Shown here piece after piece: positions 13,821 through 25,985 of a DNA stretch of 59,500 nt; positions within the stretch are counted from its first letter, which is position 1, and the number at the start of each line of letters is the position of its first letter. The translations under genes were made by a program, and so were the position numbers. The stretch lies in NCBI GenBank assembly GCA_903813345.2, contig CAIIXF020000012.1, forward strand, positions 28,286,684-28,346,183. Direction: 5' to 3'. The notes under the pieces were generated by a model, which was not told where the DNA came from, did not search any database, and saw only the letters and a list, made by a program, of their open reading frames with translations. Origin of the DNA: Owenia fusiformis. Taxonomy: Eukaryota; Annelida; Polychaeta; Sabellida; Oweniidae.

Positions 13821-16000
13821 GTGCCCAGCAAACAGTGACGTCCATGTAACGTCACTCATATGTGGTATATAAGTTCACTGGAGACGTTGTATATTTCCGT
13901 TATATAAACGTCAAAGCAACGTAAAATTGTGACATTCAGCAAAACGTCGGTGGATGGTTAAAAAATGACGTTGTAGTAATGTGTTAGTAAAGTTCGAAAT
14001 TTGTGCTGGTGTGAAAAACGTAACAATGACGTTGAATTTTTACCAGTTTGGTTCATTTGCAACGTAATATAAACGGTAAAATTTAACGTTGTCGTAACGT
14101 TTTTTAAATGTGTAAAATATTTGTAAGTGCAGGAAACATTACAAAGACGTTGCAGTTCTCACCAAATTGTTTCATTTGCTACGTAATATAAACGGTAAAA
14201 TTTGACGTTGTCGTAACGTGTTTTAAATGTGAAAGATATTTGTAAGTGTAGAAAACGTTACAAAGACGTTGTGTTCTCACCAAATTTGGTACATTTGCTA
14301 CGTAATGTAAACGGTAAAATTTGACGTTGTCGTAACGTATTTTAAACGTGAAAGATATTTGTAAGTGTAGAGAACGTTACAAAGACGTTGCACTTCTCAC
14401 CAAATTGTTTCATTTGCTACGTAATATAAACGGTAAACTTTGACGTTGTCGTAACGTGTTTTAAATGTGAAAGATATTTGTAAGTGTAGAAAACGTTACA
14501 AAGACGTTGTGTTCTCACCAAATTTGGTACATTTGCTACGTAATGTAAACGGTAAAATTTGACGTTGTCGTAACGTGTTTTAAACGTGAAAGATATTTGT
14601 AAGTGTAAAAAACGTTACAAAGACGTTGCACTTCTCACCAAATTGTTTCATTTGCTAAGTAATATAAACGGTAAAATTTAACGTTGTCGTAACGTTTTTT
14701 AAATGTGTAAAATATTTGTAAGTGCAGGAAACATTACAAAGACGTTGCAGTTCTCACCAAATTGTTTCATTTGCTACGTAATATAAACGGTAAAATTTGA
14801 CGTTGTCGTAACGTGTTTTAAATGTGAAAGATATTTGTAAGTGTAGAAAACGTTACAAAGACGTTGTGTTCTCACCAAATTTGGTACATTTGCTACGTAA
14901 TGTAAACGGTAAAATTTGACGTTGTCGTAACGTGTTTTAAACGTGAAAGATATTTGTAAGTGTAGAAAACGTTACAAAGACGTTGCACTTCTCACCAAAT
15001 TGTTTCATTTGCTACGTAATATAAACGGTAAAATTTGATGTTGTCGTAACGTGTTCTAAATGTGAAAGATATTTGTAAGTGTAAAAAACGTTACAAAGAC
15101 GTTGTGTTCTCACCAAATTTGGTACATTTGCTACGTAATGTAAACGGTAAAATTTGACGTTGTCGTAACGTGTTTTAAAAGTGAAAGATATTTGTAAGTG
15201 TAGAAAACGTTACAAAGACGTTGCACTTCTCACCAAATTGTTTCATTTGCTACGTAATATAAACGGTAAAATTTGATGTCGTCGTAACGTGTTCTAAATG
15301 TGAAAGATATTTGTAAGTGTAAAAAACGTTACAAAGACGTTGCGTTCTCACCAAATTTGGTACATTTGCTACGTAATGTAAACGGTAAAATTTGACGTTG
15401 TCGTAACGTACGTGTTTTAAATGTGAAAGATATTTGTAAGTGTAGAAAACGTTACAAAGACGTTGCAGTTCTCACCAAATTGTTACATTTGCTACGTAAT
15501 ATAAACAGTAAAATTTGACGTTGTCGTAACGTGTTTTAAATGTGAAAGATAATTGTAAGTCTAGGAAACGTTACAAAGTCCTTGTTTTCCCACCAAATTG
15601 GTTCATTTGCCACGTAGTAAAAATGGCTAATTGTAACGTTGTCAAAACATGGTTTGAATGTGAAAAATATTTGTAATTGTAACACACGTTACAAAGACGT
15701 CATTTTCTGACCAAAATGGTTCATTTTCAACGTAGTGCAAACGGTTAATTTCAACGTTGTCGAAACGTGTTTTCAATTGAAATGTAAAAAAATATTTGTA
15801 AGTGCAGGAAACGTTACAAAAAGACGCTATGTCCTCACGAAATTGGTTTATTTGCAACGTTGTCGAAACAGTTAATTTTGACGTTGACGAAACGGGGTTT
15901 AAACGTGAAAAATACATATACATGTATGTGAAAAAGAACGTGACAAAGACGTTGTGGTCTCAACAAATTCGTTTAATTTGTGACGTGAAGTAAATGTTAA
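13821..16000. repeat. satellite-like array A, 119-bp monomer
   Basis: About 18 copies of a 119-bp unit with internal landmarks GTTACAAAGACGTTG, CTCACCAAATTG, TTTGCTACGTAATATAAACG and ACGTTGTCGTAACGTG. The landmark ACGTTACAAAG falls at about 14255, 14374, 14493 and 14612, exactly 119 bp apart. Two monomer types alternate (GTTGCACTTCTC with TTGTTTCATT; GTTGTGTTCTC with TTTGGTACATT), so a 238-bp unit is common. A five-monomer block is duplicated 595 bp away (about 14071 and 14666). Edge copies are degenerate. The array begins beside GTGCCCAGCAAACA. It is unusually rich in CG/ACGTT. Confidence 0.95.
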
Positions 16001-16396
16001 ATATATAACGAATATACATGTATGCCTCGAGTTTTGGTAACTTTAAATACTGATCGGTGGAGGCACAGGCATATGTTGGCTCACACAGATGAACTTAACG
16101 TGGTAATTGAGAGTGAGAGTGGAAATATGATGTAAAGAAAACGTTTCTCCGACGTTGTAATTTTGCCATGGGTTATTGCTGACAAAAGTCTGACGTTCTG
16201 TCCCGGGGGGTTCATTCCAATATACCTCTTAATACCTATGTGCCGCGCCAAAGACCCCCTTTTTGAGCATTTTTTCCATGTCAATTTCCTCTCAAAATTG
16301 GAAGTTTCCATGTATTATTCCTCTCAGAGTTATAAAATTCCATATTTTCTTCCTCTGAACTTCATAGATGTCCATGTCGACTTCCTCTGGAGCTTG
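16001..16396. other. non-coding spacer with CCCC-rich repeat debris
   Basis: Short phrases such as 'tgtcccggggggttcattcc' and 'agaccccctttttgagc' resemble the non-coding repeat at 19060-19265. No gene is supported. Confidence 0.4.
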
Positions 16397-16567
16397 CCGG
16401 TGTAAAAGAAATTATGGTCCCCTGGGGATTATGGTCCCCTTTCTTAAAGGCCCTTACTGGCCCTGATTGTGGATACGATAATAAGGGAGAGTTGTATTTA
16501 GGTCACAATATAAATCAATGGAAAGTAGGACCATAATTTGATAGGACCTCCTACCCTTTTACACCGG
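16397..16567. repeat. small MITE-like element with CCGGTGTAAAAG ends
   Basis: CCGGTGTAAAAG at 16397 is matched by CTTTTACACCGG ending at 16567. Behind the ends, ATTATGGTCC on the left mirrors GGACCATAAT on the right. The element is about 171 bp with no ORF. Confidence 0.6.
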
Positions 16568-17347
16568 GACTAAAGTTTGCGAATTATCGGTAAATTGACT
16601 AAAACTCCACTCTTCCGGCGATTTGTCAGACCTCGGGACAAAAATTGTAGTCCCTTTCAACAAGGGCGAGCGTTACAAACGGAAAGTACATCGTTCGCAA
16701 ATTTGATGTATTTCTCGTTCGGCTTTTTATCGTATTCTGTTCTATCAACCAATAGAAATAGAGCAATTCCCGCGTCGAAATCAACATGGAGGACAGTTCC
16801 AAGTTCAAGAATATTGCTGCTTAAAAGCAACTTGGGAGCCGTACTGCCAGCTTTCGAAGGTAAGAATGATGCATGCATGTTACACAATCACCAAAGGTTA
16901 AAATGAAAGCATTCCATGGCCGGTACTTGCAGCGAGAACACAAATAATCTCATGTGAAAGTTGGGATCGTTTCAATTTTCAAAATTTTTGTCAGTTGAAA
17001 TTAGACTTTTGAATATTCTGATATTTGAATCGATGTTATTGATTTTCAATTTCATCCCGATTTTCAATCATAATTCCTGGTTCATAATTTTCGTTAGGTC
17101 AATTACAAGGGGTCCAGGGGTCAATTAACCATCAGCGACTTTCAAGTCAGATCCGGTCCCTGGGATCTGGCGCAGAGGTGTTGATTGGATGGTGAAGTGT
17201 TTATGGCAAATGGTTTATGCAGTTATCTTAATCTTGATGGTGATCTCTGTTAGATCTACCTCTTTCAAAGAATAGACATTGCCCGGGGAGTCAGTGATTG
17301 CCATCTTTAGCCTGATAGATAATCATGATGGCAGAAATAGAGAAATA
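16568..17347. other. possible non-coding exon and spacer
   Basis: A CCAAT box (16749-16754) and a CG-richer patch precede a stretch ending in a good plus-strand donor, CGAAG|GTAAGAA (about 16860). This could be a first exon of an unassigned transcript, but the ATG at 16786 opens only a 12-codon frame. The rest shows nothing recognisable. Confidence 0.3.
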
Positions 17348-17622
17348 CACAAACATGTATCAGTTTCATATGCTTTAGAAAATGTACATGTTTGCGAACG
17401 AATAGTTCAGAAGACAATAGAATCGTCGATTTAATTCCTCACTTAAGTTACATAAACGGTTTTTCGAAAAACAGTTAAGATCTCATTCTGCACTTTTAAC
17501 CCGAACCGTTTGTGTAACTTAAGTGAGGAATTAAATCGATGATTCTGTTGTCTTCTGAGCTATGCCTATTTTTCGCAAACATGTTCATTTTCTAAAACAT
17601 ATGATGCTGATACATGTTTGTG
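17348..17622. repeat. palindromic (fold-back) MITE
   Basis: The left arm from 17348 (CACAAACATGTATCAG) pairs with the right arm ending at 17622 (CTGATACATGTTTGTG). The inner part pairs almost perfectly: ATTTAATTCCTCACTTAAGT on the left, ACTTAAGTGAGGAATTAAAT on the right. The unpaired loop is about 40 bp. No coding capacity. Confidence 0.85.
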
Positions 17623-18790
17623 AGAAAAAATGTTGCGGGGATTCTGCTAGTATGTATCCAACAGACCGAATATAATATTCGGTCTGTTATGATTGATATA
17701 TTTCCTATGGAAATCGCGGTGATATTTTTTGCACATTAATTTCTCGTTTATTATAAGAATGTTCACCTTGAAAATTGGTGAATATGTTGAAGAGATGTTC
17801 ATCTTAAACTAGAAGCAAAAATATTTGTATAAGGCGGGTACAAGTTGATATAAAATAATGAAATGTTCAGACTCACCGAAACTTCAGGATGTGTTCATAA
17901 GTAGATCGCGAAATCAATGTCAAGGACGTTTGAGTTCACGAGATCCAAACGAGATATGCAAATTTTGAACTTTGACAACACATGACCACTTGATTACCTC
18001 GGCCTTCTTCATGAATATTTCCGCTCTATTTACTATAAATGAAGAAAATTAATCGGGATAATGATAATAAATGACTAGATCTAATAAATTCCCGCACAAA
18101 TGGAATTTAGCAATACGCTTCCGTAATGTTGCTCCCGCTCCACGTGTTATTTGTTTACAAATAGACTGACGTCACTGGCTAAATCTCGTTTATCGTGAGA
18201 ATTGGCATTGCCAAAATGGCTTGACCTAATCAATGGCTTCGCTACAAGAAGCGTCTGTACATTTTATGAATATCTTCAGTAAGAGGACAATATACGAAAA
18301 AATAATATTGTGAGTTCTTCATAAGGTAATCATTTTATCATTAAACAAACTTATTTGTAACATTTATACAACACCACATTTTACAATAGGTGAATATTTA
18401 TTCAGACGAAGGATACAGTCTAGGGATTCTGCCTACAATGCGTGAAATAAGGAAAAAAGAAAAATCGTACCTTCGACGTTCCGACATTTTGTTACCAAAA
18501 TGAACCGTTTCGGTAACCAGTGTAATCGAGCGGATCACCAGTGAATAGATAGCATACTATATTTAGGGAGTTCTTTAATTTTTTTGAAAATAACATGGCA
18601 GAGAAGCATTGAAATATGAGGTCACAGATATGATAGCTAAACTACAAAACAAACTAAAATAAACAAAAGTAAGAACATGTATAAATGTTTCTATTTTTAC
18701 ATGTTCTGTTTCAATGTGGTCCTTTAATTGCTTATTTTTTAGATTCAGAGAAGTTCCAAACATTCAAAATTTTACTGTAATCTCATCTAC
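17623..18790. other. intergenic, no gene recognised
   Basis: It contains a perfect short palindrome ACCGAATATAATATTCGGT at about 17674-17692 and little else. The minus-strand frame at 18575-18763 has no domain or splice support. Confidence 0.4.
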
Positions 18791-18946
18791 TCTACGACCC
18801 CCACTTAAATTTGTAAAAAACATAAGTGGGGGTAACCAAACTCGTCTGGCCCTGTTATCCACTCCCTGATTCTGAAATGTCGTAGACCAACAACGTCAGG
18901 CGTAGATAACTGGGCCATACAGGTTTTTGTTAAAGTGGGGGTAGAA
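18791..18946. repeat. small palindromic MITE (CTACGACCCCCACTT ends)
   Basis: The left end CTACGACCCCCACTTAAA pairs with the right end TTAAAGTGGGGGTAG. An inner pair also matches: GGCCCTGTTATCCAC against GTAGATAACTGGGCC. Size is about 155 bp. Confidence 0.7.
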
Positions 18947-19059
18947 TGCGATAAATCGCATGATGTATGGTCTCTCTAAAATTCTCTTATTTTTAACATG
19001 GGAAATCGTCACTTCAGCAAATTCACATGTCATTTATTTATGTTCCAAAATTCACCCTA

Positions 19060-19265
19060 TGCAGACAGAGCCTGTGGGAAATATTGGGTGCGGAGGGTGC
19101 TGAGCTAACGGTCATTTTTGAAAAAATTCTTTCAAAATCATGCAGTTTTCACCATTTTGAGCACTTCTCAAGTGATTTTGTCCATATTGGGGCCAAAATT
19201 GTCAAATGTGAACCCCCCCTGGAAATTTTTGAAAAATGAACCCCCCTTGGCAAATTCTGGCTACG
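19060..19265. repeat. non-coding repeat ending GGCTACGGGCCTG
   Basis: The block 'gtgaaccccccctggaaatt' followed by 'tgaacccccctt' and 'ctggctacgggcctg' has the look of a dispersed invertebrate repeat and resembles 16200-16280. The open frame through it shows no domain. Confidence 0.4.
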
Positions 19266-19499
19266 GGCCTGATTATTGATATTTATATTTTTTAATCGAA
19301 ATGGTGTTTGTTATAAGCACACGCCTTTTAACAATTGATAGAGACTGAAAAGTGTATTTCATCTTCAGCAAATCTGAAATTAAGCTTTGTTTTTATTGAT
19401 CGAATTCAATGAAAGTTAATTTCTTTTAAGTTAAGTTAACATTTATCAGCCTTTAAAAAAACTACTATTGTCATCTGTTTTTCCATCTTAGTGTACAAT

Positions 19500-20090
19500 A
19501 GTTCTCTACTCTGTTTTCAGAAGTAGGAGATGAACCAGATTTTTGTAGCTTTCCTCCATGATAACCCTGAGACCTTGTTGGTTGTGTTTAGATGATGGTG
19601 TTTCATACTAATCAGGTATATTATTTCATCGTTTGATTTAATTAACTTGCATCATTTGTGGCTCTTTGCTTCAGAAAGTATTCATTTGTATTTAATGCAG
19701 TTATTATTTAACTTTCACAGTTTCACAGCAAATGAGATACTGTAAATTGCTTTAATTTGGTGCTATTTAATTTGGCGCCCTGTGCAAATTTTAAAAGTAT
19801 GACTGCTATATAATTAAGTTCTTTTAAAAGGTTTGAACTTAATCCTGATTGACACAATGTTAAAACATCTCAGTAGATTTACTCATCATATTCACAATTT
19901 AAAGGTCATATCTTAATCAATACAATTTGAAATAAAAGTATAAAATAAAGTAAGTCTTTTAAAGTACTACTATTGTCCTCTATTTTCCCATCTACCTATT
20001 CTGTTTTCAGGATTGTTGTAGCCTTCACCCATGATAACCCTGAGATGATTTTGGCTGTGTTGAGATGAGTGGTGTTATGCTAATCAGGTA
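19500..20090 (+). other. duplicated exon-like cassettes of unknown function
   Basis: Two related segments each have a polypyrimidine/TTTTCAG acceptor and a CTAATCAG|GTA donor: about 19521-19614 and 20011-20088. They share CATGATAACCCTGAGA and a TGTGTT.AGATGA stretch. The flanking intron-like sequence is also similar (CTACTATTGTC.TCT), so a block of about 480 bp was tandemly duplicated. No conserved reading frame is obvious, which favours non-coding or UTR exons, or mere repeat DNA. Confidence 0.4.
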
Positions 20091-20150
20091 GGCCTATATT
20101 ATTTCTAGAGGTGTCACACTGACCCGAAGTTGACCTGCCATATTTTATCT

Positions 20151-20455
20151 CAAGGAGGATTGGCTCCCAGGATCGAAACTCGATATTTTCCAACAATGAA
20201 AACGTCGAAATGTCGTTATTTTCTGAAATTAAAACCGACTATAAATTCAAAATAAACAGTTCAAAAGATTCGAACCAATATCTCGATCATTTCTTGTGAG
20301 TTTTGGAATTTTTCGTTTGGAAATAAGACCAAAATTCATGATTTAAATGTTGAAGTGAACAAAATGGCGGCTGTTTGAATTCGAATTTTGTATTACGACA
20401 TACCCATATATGGGACAGAATATCGGTGGTGCACTCTGGGAGCCAATCCTCCTTG
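20151..20455. mobile_element. MITE with 20-bp perfect TIRs and 9-bp target duplication
   Basis: CAAGGAGGATTGGCTCCCAG at 20151-20170 is the exact reverse complement of 20436-20455. The element is flanked directly by ATTTTATCT on both sides (20142-20150 and 20456-20464). At 305 bp with no ORF it is a non-autonomous DNA transposon. An 8-9 bp duplication fits a hAT-like or MULE-like origin, but the superfamily is inference. Confidence 0.92.
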
Positions 20456-20464
20456 ATTTTATCT

Positions 20465-21944
20465 CAGAAAGTTAAGAGTCATTCTCAGGTATCTACTTTC
20501 CTACCGTTCCAACATTTCAAATTATTATCCAATAGAATATTTTAATAAATAGATCTCTAGTTAAATCATTGGATGAAGATTATGAGAGTCAACGAAGGAA
20601 TGTTTTGGCTATATGATTCTACTGTAGAAATACAAAAGGATAGTACAAAAAGCTACTAGGGATCTATAAACAGATGAGCATAGGGATTGTTTTACCCCAG
20701 AGTAGTCCCAAAAAGTCTCCTGAGACAAAGATCAGATCTGGTGGAAGAAAGATTACACCCTCAGGTGCATTTTCAGATAACCAACTAATAAAATGTTTAT
20801 ACTACAAGTCTCTAAAATATTTCAGACAAACTAGCAGTACAAGCAGAATGGAACATTTGACGGTTTGGAAGTTAGGCAGTCTAGAGTCCTCTGAGCTTGG
20901 GGAGTTGCGAGGAAAGTGACTTCGGTAAGTCCAGGTTAATCTATTATTCATTATAGAAGTATTATATATATATTAAGTTTACAGCAGAATCAAATCTAGC
21001 AAGATCCTTGTCATTCTATTCTAAAAATATAAAGTGCAGACTTTACTTCAGGAATACTAGAGTATTTTACCAAAGAATTTTACAATTATGTATTTTATTT
21101 TATATATATGGCTTCCATATCTATATTTGGAAGAATTTAAAAAATTTCCAGATTTTCACACTTTTAATCCTCAATAACTTACTGATTTACAACACATTGT
21201 AGACCTTTGAGACATATTGTATCTGAGATTGTAAAGAATAGATCGCTAGCTCAATTTTGGTTGAAAATGACACTGCAAAATATACAGAGTGGGTATGGGT
21301 ATACAGGTTACATTTCTTACTTTTCAATAGATTGATTTTTTCCAGGAAAATGTCCAAAAACAAGCAGAAATGGCAATGTGTTAAACATGCAACCAGGGAA
21401 ACAACGACTGAGCTGTACAAGTCTTTTGAAAAAACATTTGGAAAGTGATGAGGACCAATGAGAGCTCATGCTTTCAAGGAAAAATGAACACTTAGCATAA
21501 ACAATATCTGTTCCGAGAAGCAAGCCAGTTTGAATTAAATTTTTATCTCTATGACAAGTAATGGGACAGTACTTTTAAGAGTGCATAGATATAATGGCTT
21601 CATCTGAAACATGCAATTTTTCTAGATTTATTCCCAACTTAAAATGGTCATTATTGCTTTTTGAAAATCAATACCATGTTAACTAATAGAGCATTTGTTC
21701 AAGCTCAAATTAGAATATTTATTCATTCCCGTTCAGAAAAATAACAATATAACCCCTAAACAGTTAGGCTATAGATAATTACATTCATAGTAAAGGGGGT
21801 GAATAGATCTGCCGAGATCTGGGCACAATCTCGGAAATGAAATATCGAAATATCATCAAAGTTAATCCCATACTTAGTAGTGTTATAGGTAAATAACATG
21901 CGGGAATATAATTGATATCTGAGTTGAGCGGGAGATATACAAGG
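20465..21944. other. unassigned spacer with exon-like splice signals
   Basis: Plus-strand acceptor/donor pairs are visible at about 20826 (TATTTCAG) to 20924 (CTTCG|GTAAGT) and an acceptor at about 21344 (TTTTTTCCAG). The frame after the latter gives a 33-residue Lys-rich tail ending at 21448. I recognise no family, and these could be chance. Confidence 0.3.
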
Positions 21945-22082
21945 GTTATGTACTGGGAGGTTTTGGATACAGGTTTTATCCCAAGGGAAATATGTGTATA
22001 TCCCGACGGACCGCAGGGACCAAGGGATATACACATATTTCCCGAGGGATAAACCCTGTATCCAAAACCGACCGTACATAAC
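21945..22082 (-). repeat. 138-bp palindromic repeat, copy 1
   Basis: It runs from GTTATGTACTGGGAGGTTTT to a matching inverted end CGACCGTACATAAC. The inner arms ATATGTGTATATCCC and GGGATATACACATAT fold back on each other. An inverted copy of identical length lies at 42534-42671. The open frames through it are translated palindrome. Confidence 0.85.
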
Positions 22083-22727
22083 AGATGTATTTCATACCTA
22101 CTGATGTTCTTGGTACGTCATATACCTTATAAAGTTCCAAAATTCAAAAATATACTTAAGATACACATTTTCTTGGTGTTTTAAAGTGGTTTTTAAGTTT
22201 CTGAGATTATCAAACTCATAAATGTGAAAATCTTTTTTTTTAAAATGTGAAAAAAAATTTGGGGAAAAATGGGAAATTTCAATGCATATTTAATTCTCAT
22301 AATCTACTAAGTATAGGATAAATCAGTTATTAAATGCTCGATTTTTGATACAGTGTATATCCCTCAGTAAATACAATATAGTCACGATTTATTAGTTAAA
22401 ATATGCCTAATTCAATTTTAAGACAAGCCAGAACGGCAAATCTCCCCTGCCCCTTAACCGTTTAGGGGTTAATAAAATACTCAATAAAACTTATTAACGA
22501 TAGGATAGATTTTTGATAGATGACATACGAGACTGTAATTATATTTAAGTTCAATTCTGTGTGTCAATATTCTCTATTTGGATGCTCAAAAAAGTTCTTG
22601 TGTATTAACTCATTAATTATTGGAAAAACAATATACATTTGTTAATAAGTCAAAGCATAAGTTAGTTGTGTTTTACCTTCACATGTGAAAATGTTAGGCT
22701 TAGTGTGTTATATATAATTTTACTGAA
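22083..22727. other. AT-rich spacer
   Basis: No gene or repeat recognised apart from A/T-rich tracts. Confidence 0.4.
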
Positions 22728-25700
22728 CATCGGTGTCTACATCTTCCTGTACAGGAACTTTAAATTATGTTCATGTAATGATTCATTTAACTGGACGTTA
22801 GTCATTACTATCACTATATCTTGTTGATGGCATAATTAAGGTTACTAGAACATTCCTTGCATGTGTTGTCCTAACTTGATGTAACCAGAAGTTATGAATT
22901 TGCCATGTATGTGACAAGCACGTTACAGTCTCTTTATTTTGGCAAAGTCGTTGTTAAGGTTGGTACTACATTCCTGGCTCGTGATATCTAAGTCGAACGT
23001 AACTTGTATACTCATTTATGCGTGTCCACACTTTCCTTTGCTTACAACGTTCTATAGTTAATGTTACCAGAACTTTAACTTGGCCACGTATATGTGACGT
23101 TGCATTAGCACGTTACAGTCTGTTATTTTATTTTTGCAGTCATTGTTAAGGTTGCTACTACATTCCTAGCACATGATATTTAAGTAAAATGTAACGTTGT
23201 ATAAACATCTGTGCGAGTCCAGACCTTCCTGTGCCTACATCGGTCCAAGACAAACGTTACCAGAACTTTAAACTGGCCAGGTATATGTTACGTTGCATAA
23301 GCACATTACAGTTTCACTATTTTTGCGAAGTCATTGTTAAGGTTGGTTCTACATTCCTGGCACGTAATATTTAAGTCAAATGTAACGTTCTTTAAACATC
23401 TGTGCGAGTCCACACCTTCCTGTACCTACAACGTTCCATAATTAACGTACCAGAACTTAAAACTGGCCACGTATATGTGACGTTGCATAAGCACATTACA
23501 GTCTCGTTATTTTTGCGAAGTTATCGTTTAGGTTGGTTCTACGTTCCTGGCACGTGATATTTAAGTCAAATGTAACGTTCTTTGAACATCTGTGCGAGTC
23601 CACAACTTCCTGTACCTACAACGTTCCATAATTAACGTATCAGAAATTTAGATTGGCCACGTATTTATGACGTAATGTAAGTACGTTACATTTTCGTTAT
23701 TTTGGCGAAGTCATCGTCTAGGTTGGTTCCACGTTCCTGGCACGTGATATTTAAGTCAAATGTAACGTTCTTTAAACATCAGTGCGAGTCCACACCTTCC
23801 TGTACCTACAACGTTCCATATCAACGTTACCAGAAATTTAGATTGGCCACGTATATATGACGTAATGTGAGTACGTTACATTTTCGTTATTTTGGTGACG
23901 TAATTGTTAAGGTCGCTACTACGTTCCTGACACGTGATATTTAAGTCAAATGTAACGTTCTTTAAACATCTATGCGAGTCCACACCTTCCTGTACCTACA
24001 ACGTTCCATATCAACGTTACCAGGAATTTAGATTGGCCACGTATATATGACGTAATGTAAGTACGTTACAGTTTCGTTATTTTGGCGACGTAATTGTTAA
24101 GGTCGCTACTACGTTCCTGACACGTGATATTTAAGTCAAATGTAACGTTCTTTAAACATCTGTGCGAGTCCACACCTTCCTGTACCTACAACGTTCCATA
24201 TCAACGTTACCAGAAATTTAGATTGGCCACGTATTTATGACGTAATGTAAGTACGTTACATTTTCGTTATTTTGGTGACGTAATTGTTAAGGTCGCTACT
24301 ACGTTCCTGACACGTGATATTTAAGTCAAATGTAACGTTCTTTAAACATCTATGCGAGTCCACACCTTCCTGTACCTACAACGTTCCATATCAACGTTAC
24401 CAGAAATTTAGATTGGCCACGTATATATGACGTAATGTAAGTACGTTACAGTTTCGTTATTTTGGCAACGTTATTGTTAAGGTCGCTACTACGTTCCTGA
24501 CACGTGATATTTAAGTCAAATGTAACGTTCTTTAAACATCTGTGCGAGTCCACACCTTCCTGTACCTACAACGTTCCATATCAACGTTACCAGAAATTTA
24601 GATTGGCCACGTATTTATGACGTAATGTAAATACGTTACATTTTCGTTATTTTGGCGAAGTCATCGTTTAGGTTGGTTCTACGTTCCTGGCACGTGATAT
24701 TTAAGTCAAATGTAACGTTCTTTAAACATCTGTGCGAGTCCACACCTTCCTGTACCTACAACGTTCCATATCAACGTTACCAGAAATTTAGATTGGCCAC
24801 GTATTTATGACGTAATGTAAGTACGTTACATTTTCGTTATTTTGGTGACGTAATTGTTAAGGTCGCTACTACGTTCCTGACACGTGATATTTAAGTCAAA
24901 TGTAACGTTCTTTAAACATCTATGCGAGTCCACACCTTCCTGTACCTACAACGTTCCATATCAACGTTACCAGAAATTTAGATTGGCCACGTATATATGA
25001 CGTAATGTAAGTACGTTACAGTTTCGTTATTTTGGCAACGTTATTGTTAAGGTCGCTACTACGTTCCTGACACGTGATATTTAAGTCAAATGTAACGTTC
25101 TTTAAACATCTGTGCGAGTCCACACCTTCCTGTACCTACAACGTTCCATATCAACGTTACCAGAAATTTAGATTGGCCACGTATATATGACGTAATGTGA
25201 GTACGTTACATTTTCGTTATTTTGGTGACGTAATTGTTAAGGTCGCTACTACGTTCCTGACACGTGATATTTAAGTCAAATGTAACGTTCTTTAAACATC
25301 TATGCGAGTCCACACCTTCCTGTACCTACAACGTTCCATATCAACGTTACCAGGAATTTAGATTGGCCACGTATATATGACGTAATGTAAGTACGTTATA
25401 GTTTCGTTATTTTGGCAACGTTATTGTTAAGGTCGCTACTACGTTCCTGACACGTGATATGTAAGTCAAATGTAACGTTCTTTAAACATCTGTGCGAGTC
25501 CACACCTTCCTGTACCTACAACGTTCCATATCAACGTTACCAGAAATTTAGATTGGCCACGTATTTATGACGTAATGTAAGTACGTTACATTTTCGTTAT
25601 TTTGGTGACGTAATTGTTAAGGTCGCTACTACGTTCCTGACACGTGATATTTAAGTCAAATGTTACGTTCTTTAAACATCTATGCGAGTCCACACCTTCC

Positions 25701-25985
25701 TGTACCTACAACGTTCCATATCAACGTTACCAGAAATTTAGATTGGCCACGTATATATGACGTAATGTAAGTACGTTACAGTTTCGTTATTTTGGCGACG
25801 TAATTGTTAAGGTCGCTACTACGTTCCCGACACGTGATATTTAAGTCAAATGTAACGTTCTTTAAACATCTGTGCGAGTCCACACCTTCCTGTACCTACA
25901 ACGTTCCATATTTAACGTTGCTACAACTTGAGACATATATTCTGACGACGTTATCACAACGTAAAATTGTTAGCTGGGTGACCTT
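22728..25985. repeat. satellite-like array B, 190-bp monomer
   Basis: About 17 copies. The landmark ACGTTCCATA falls at 23431, 23621, 23811, 24001, 24191, 24381, 24571, 24761, 24951, 25141, 25331, 25521, 25711 and 25901, exactly 190 bp each time. Two monomer variants mostly alternate (ATCTATGCGAG with ATCTGTGCGAG; GTATATATGACG with GTATTTATGACG), giving a 380-bp higher-order unit. The first three or four copies are degenerate. The array ends in AACGTAAAATTGTTAGCTGG. AACGTAAAATTGT also occurs near the start of array A (13919). The monomer contains many ACGT cores. Confidence 0.96.

Noticed and set aside
16577-16906. 109-codon plus-strand frame and overlapping minus-strand frames
   Set aside because: Mutually overlapping, with no domain; only the splice-donor-like end is of interest.
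21756-22079. Two overlapping minus-strand frames, with similar ones at 42385-42743
   Set aside because: Both are read through the 138-bp hairpin and its flanks; the shared 'protein' reflects the repeat.
13821-25985. Tandem arrays considered as CRISPR
   Set aside because: There are no unique spacers between repeats, the monomers are 119 and 190 bp, and the context is a eukaryotic genome.
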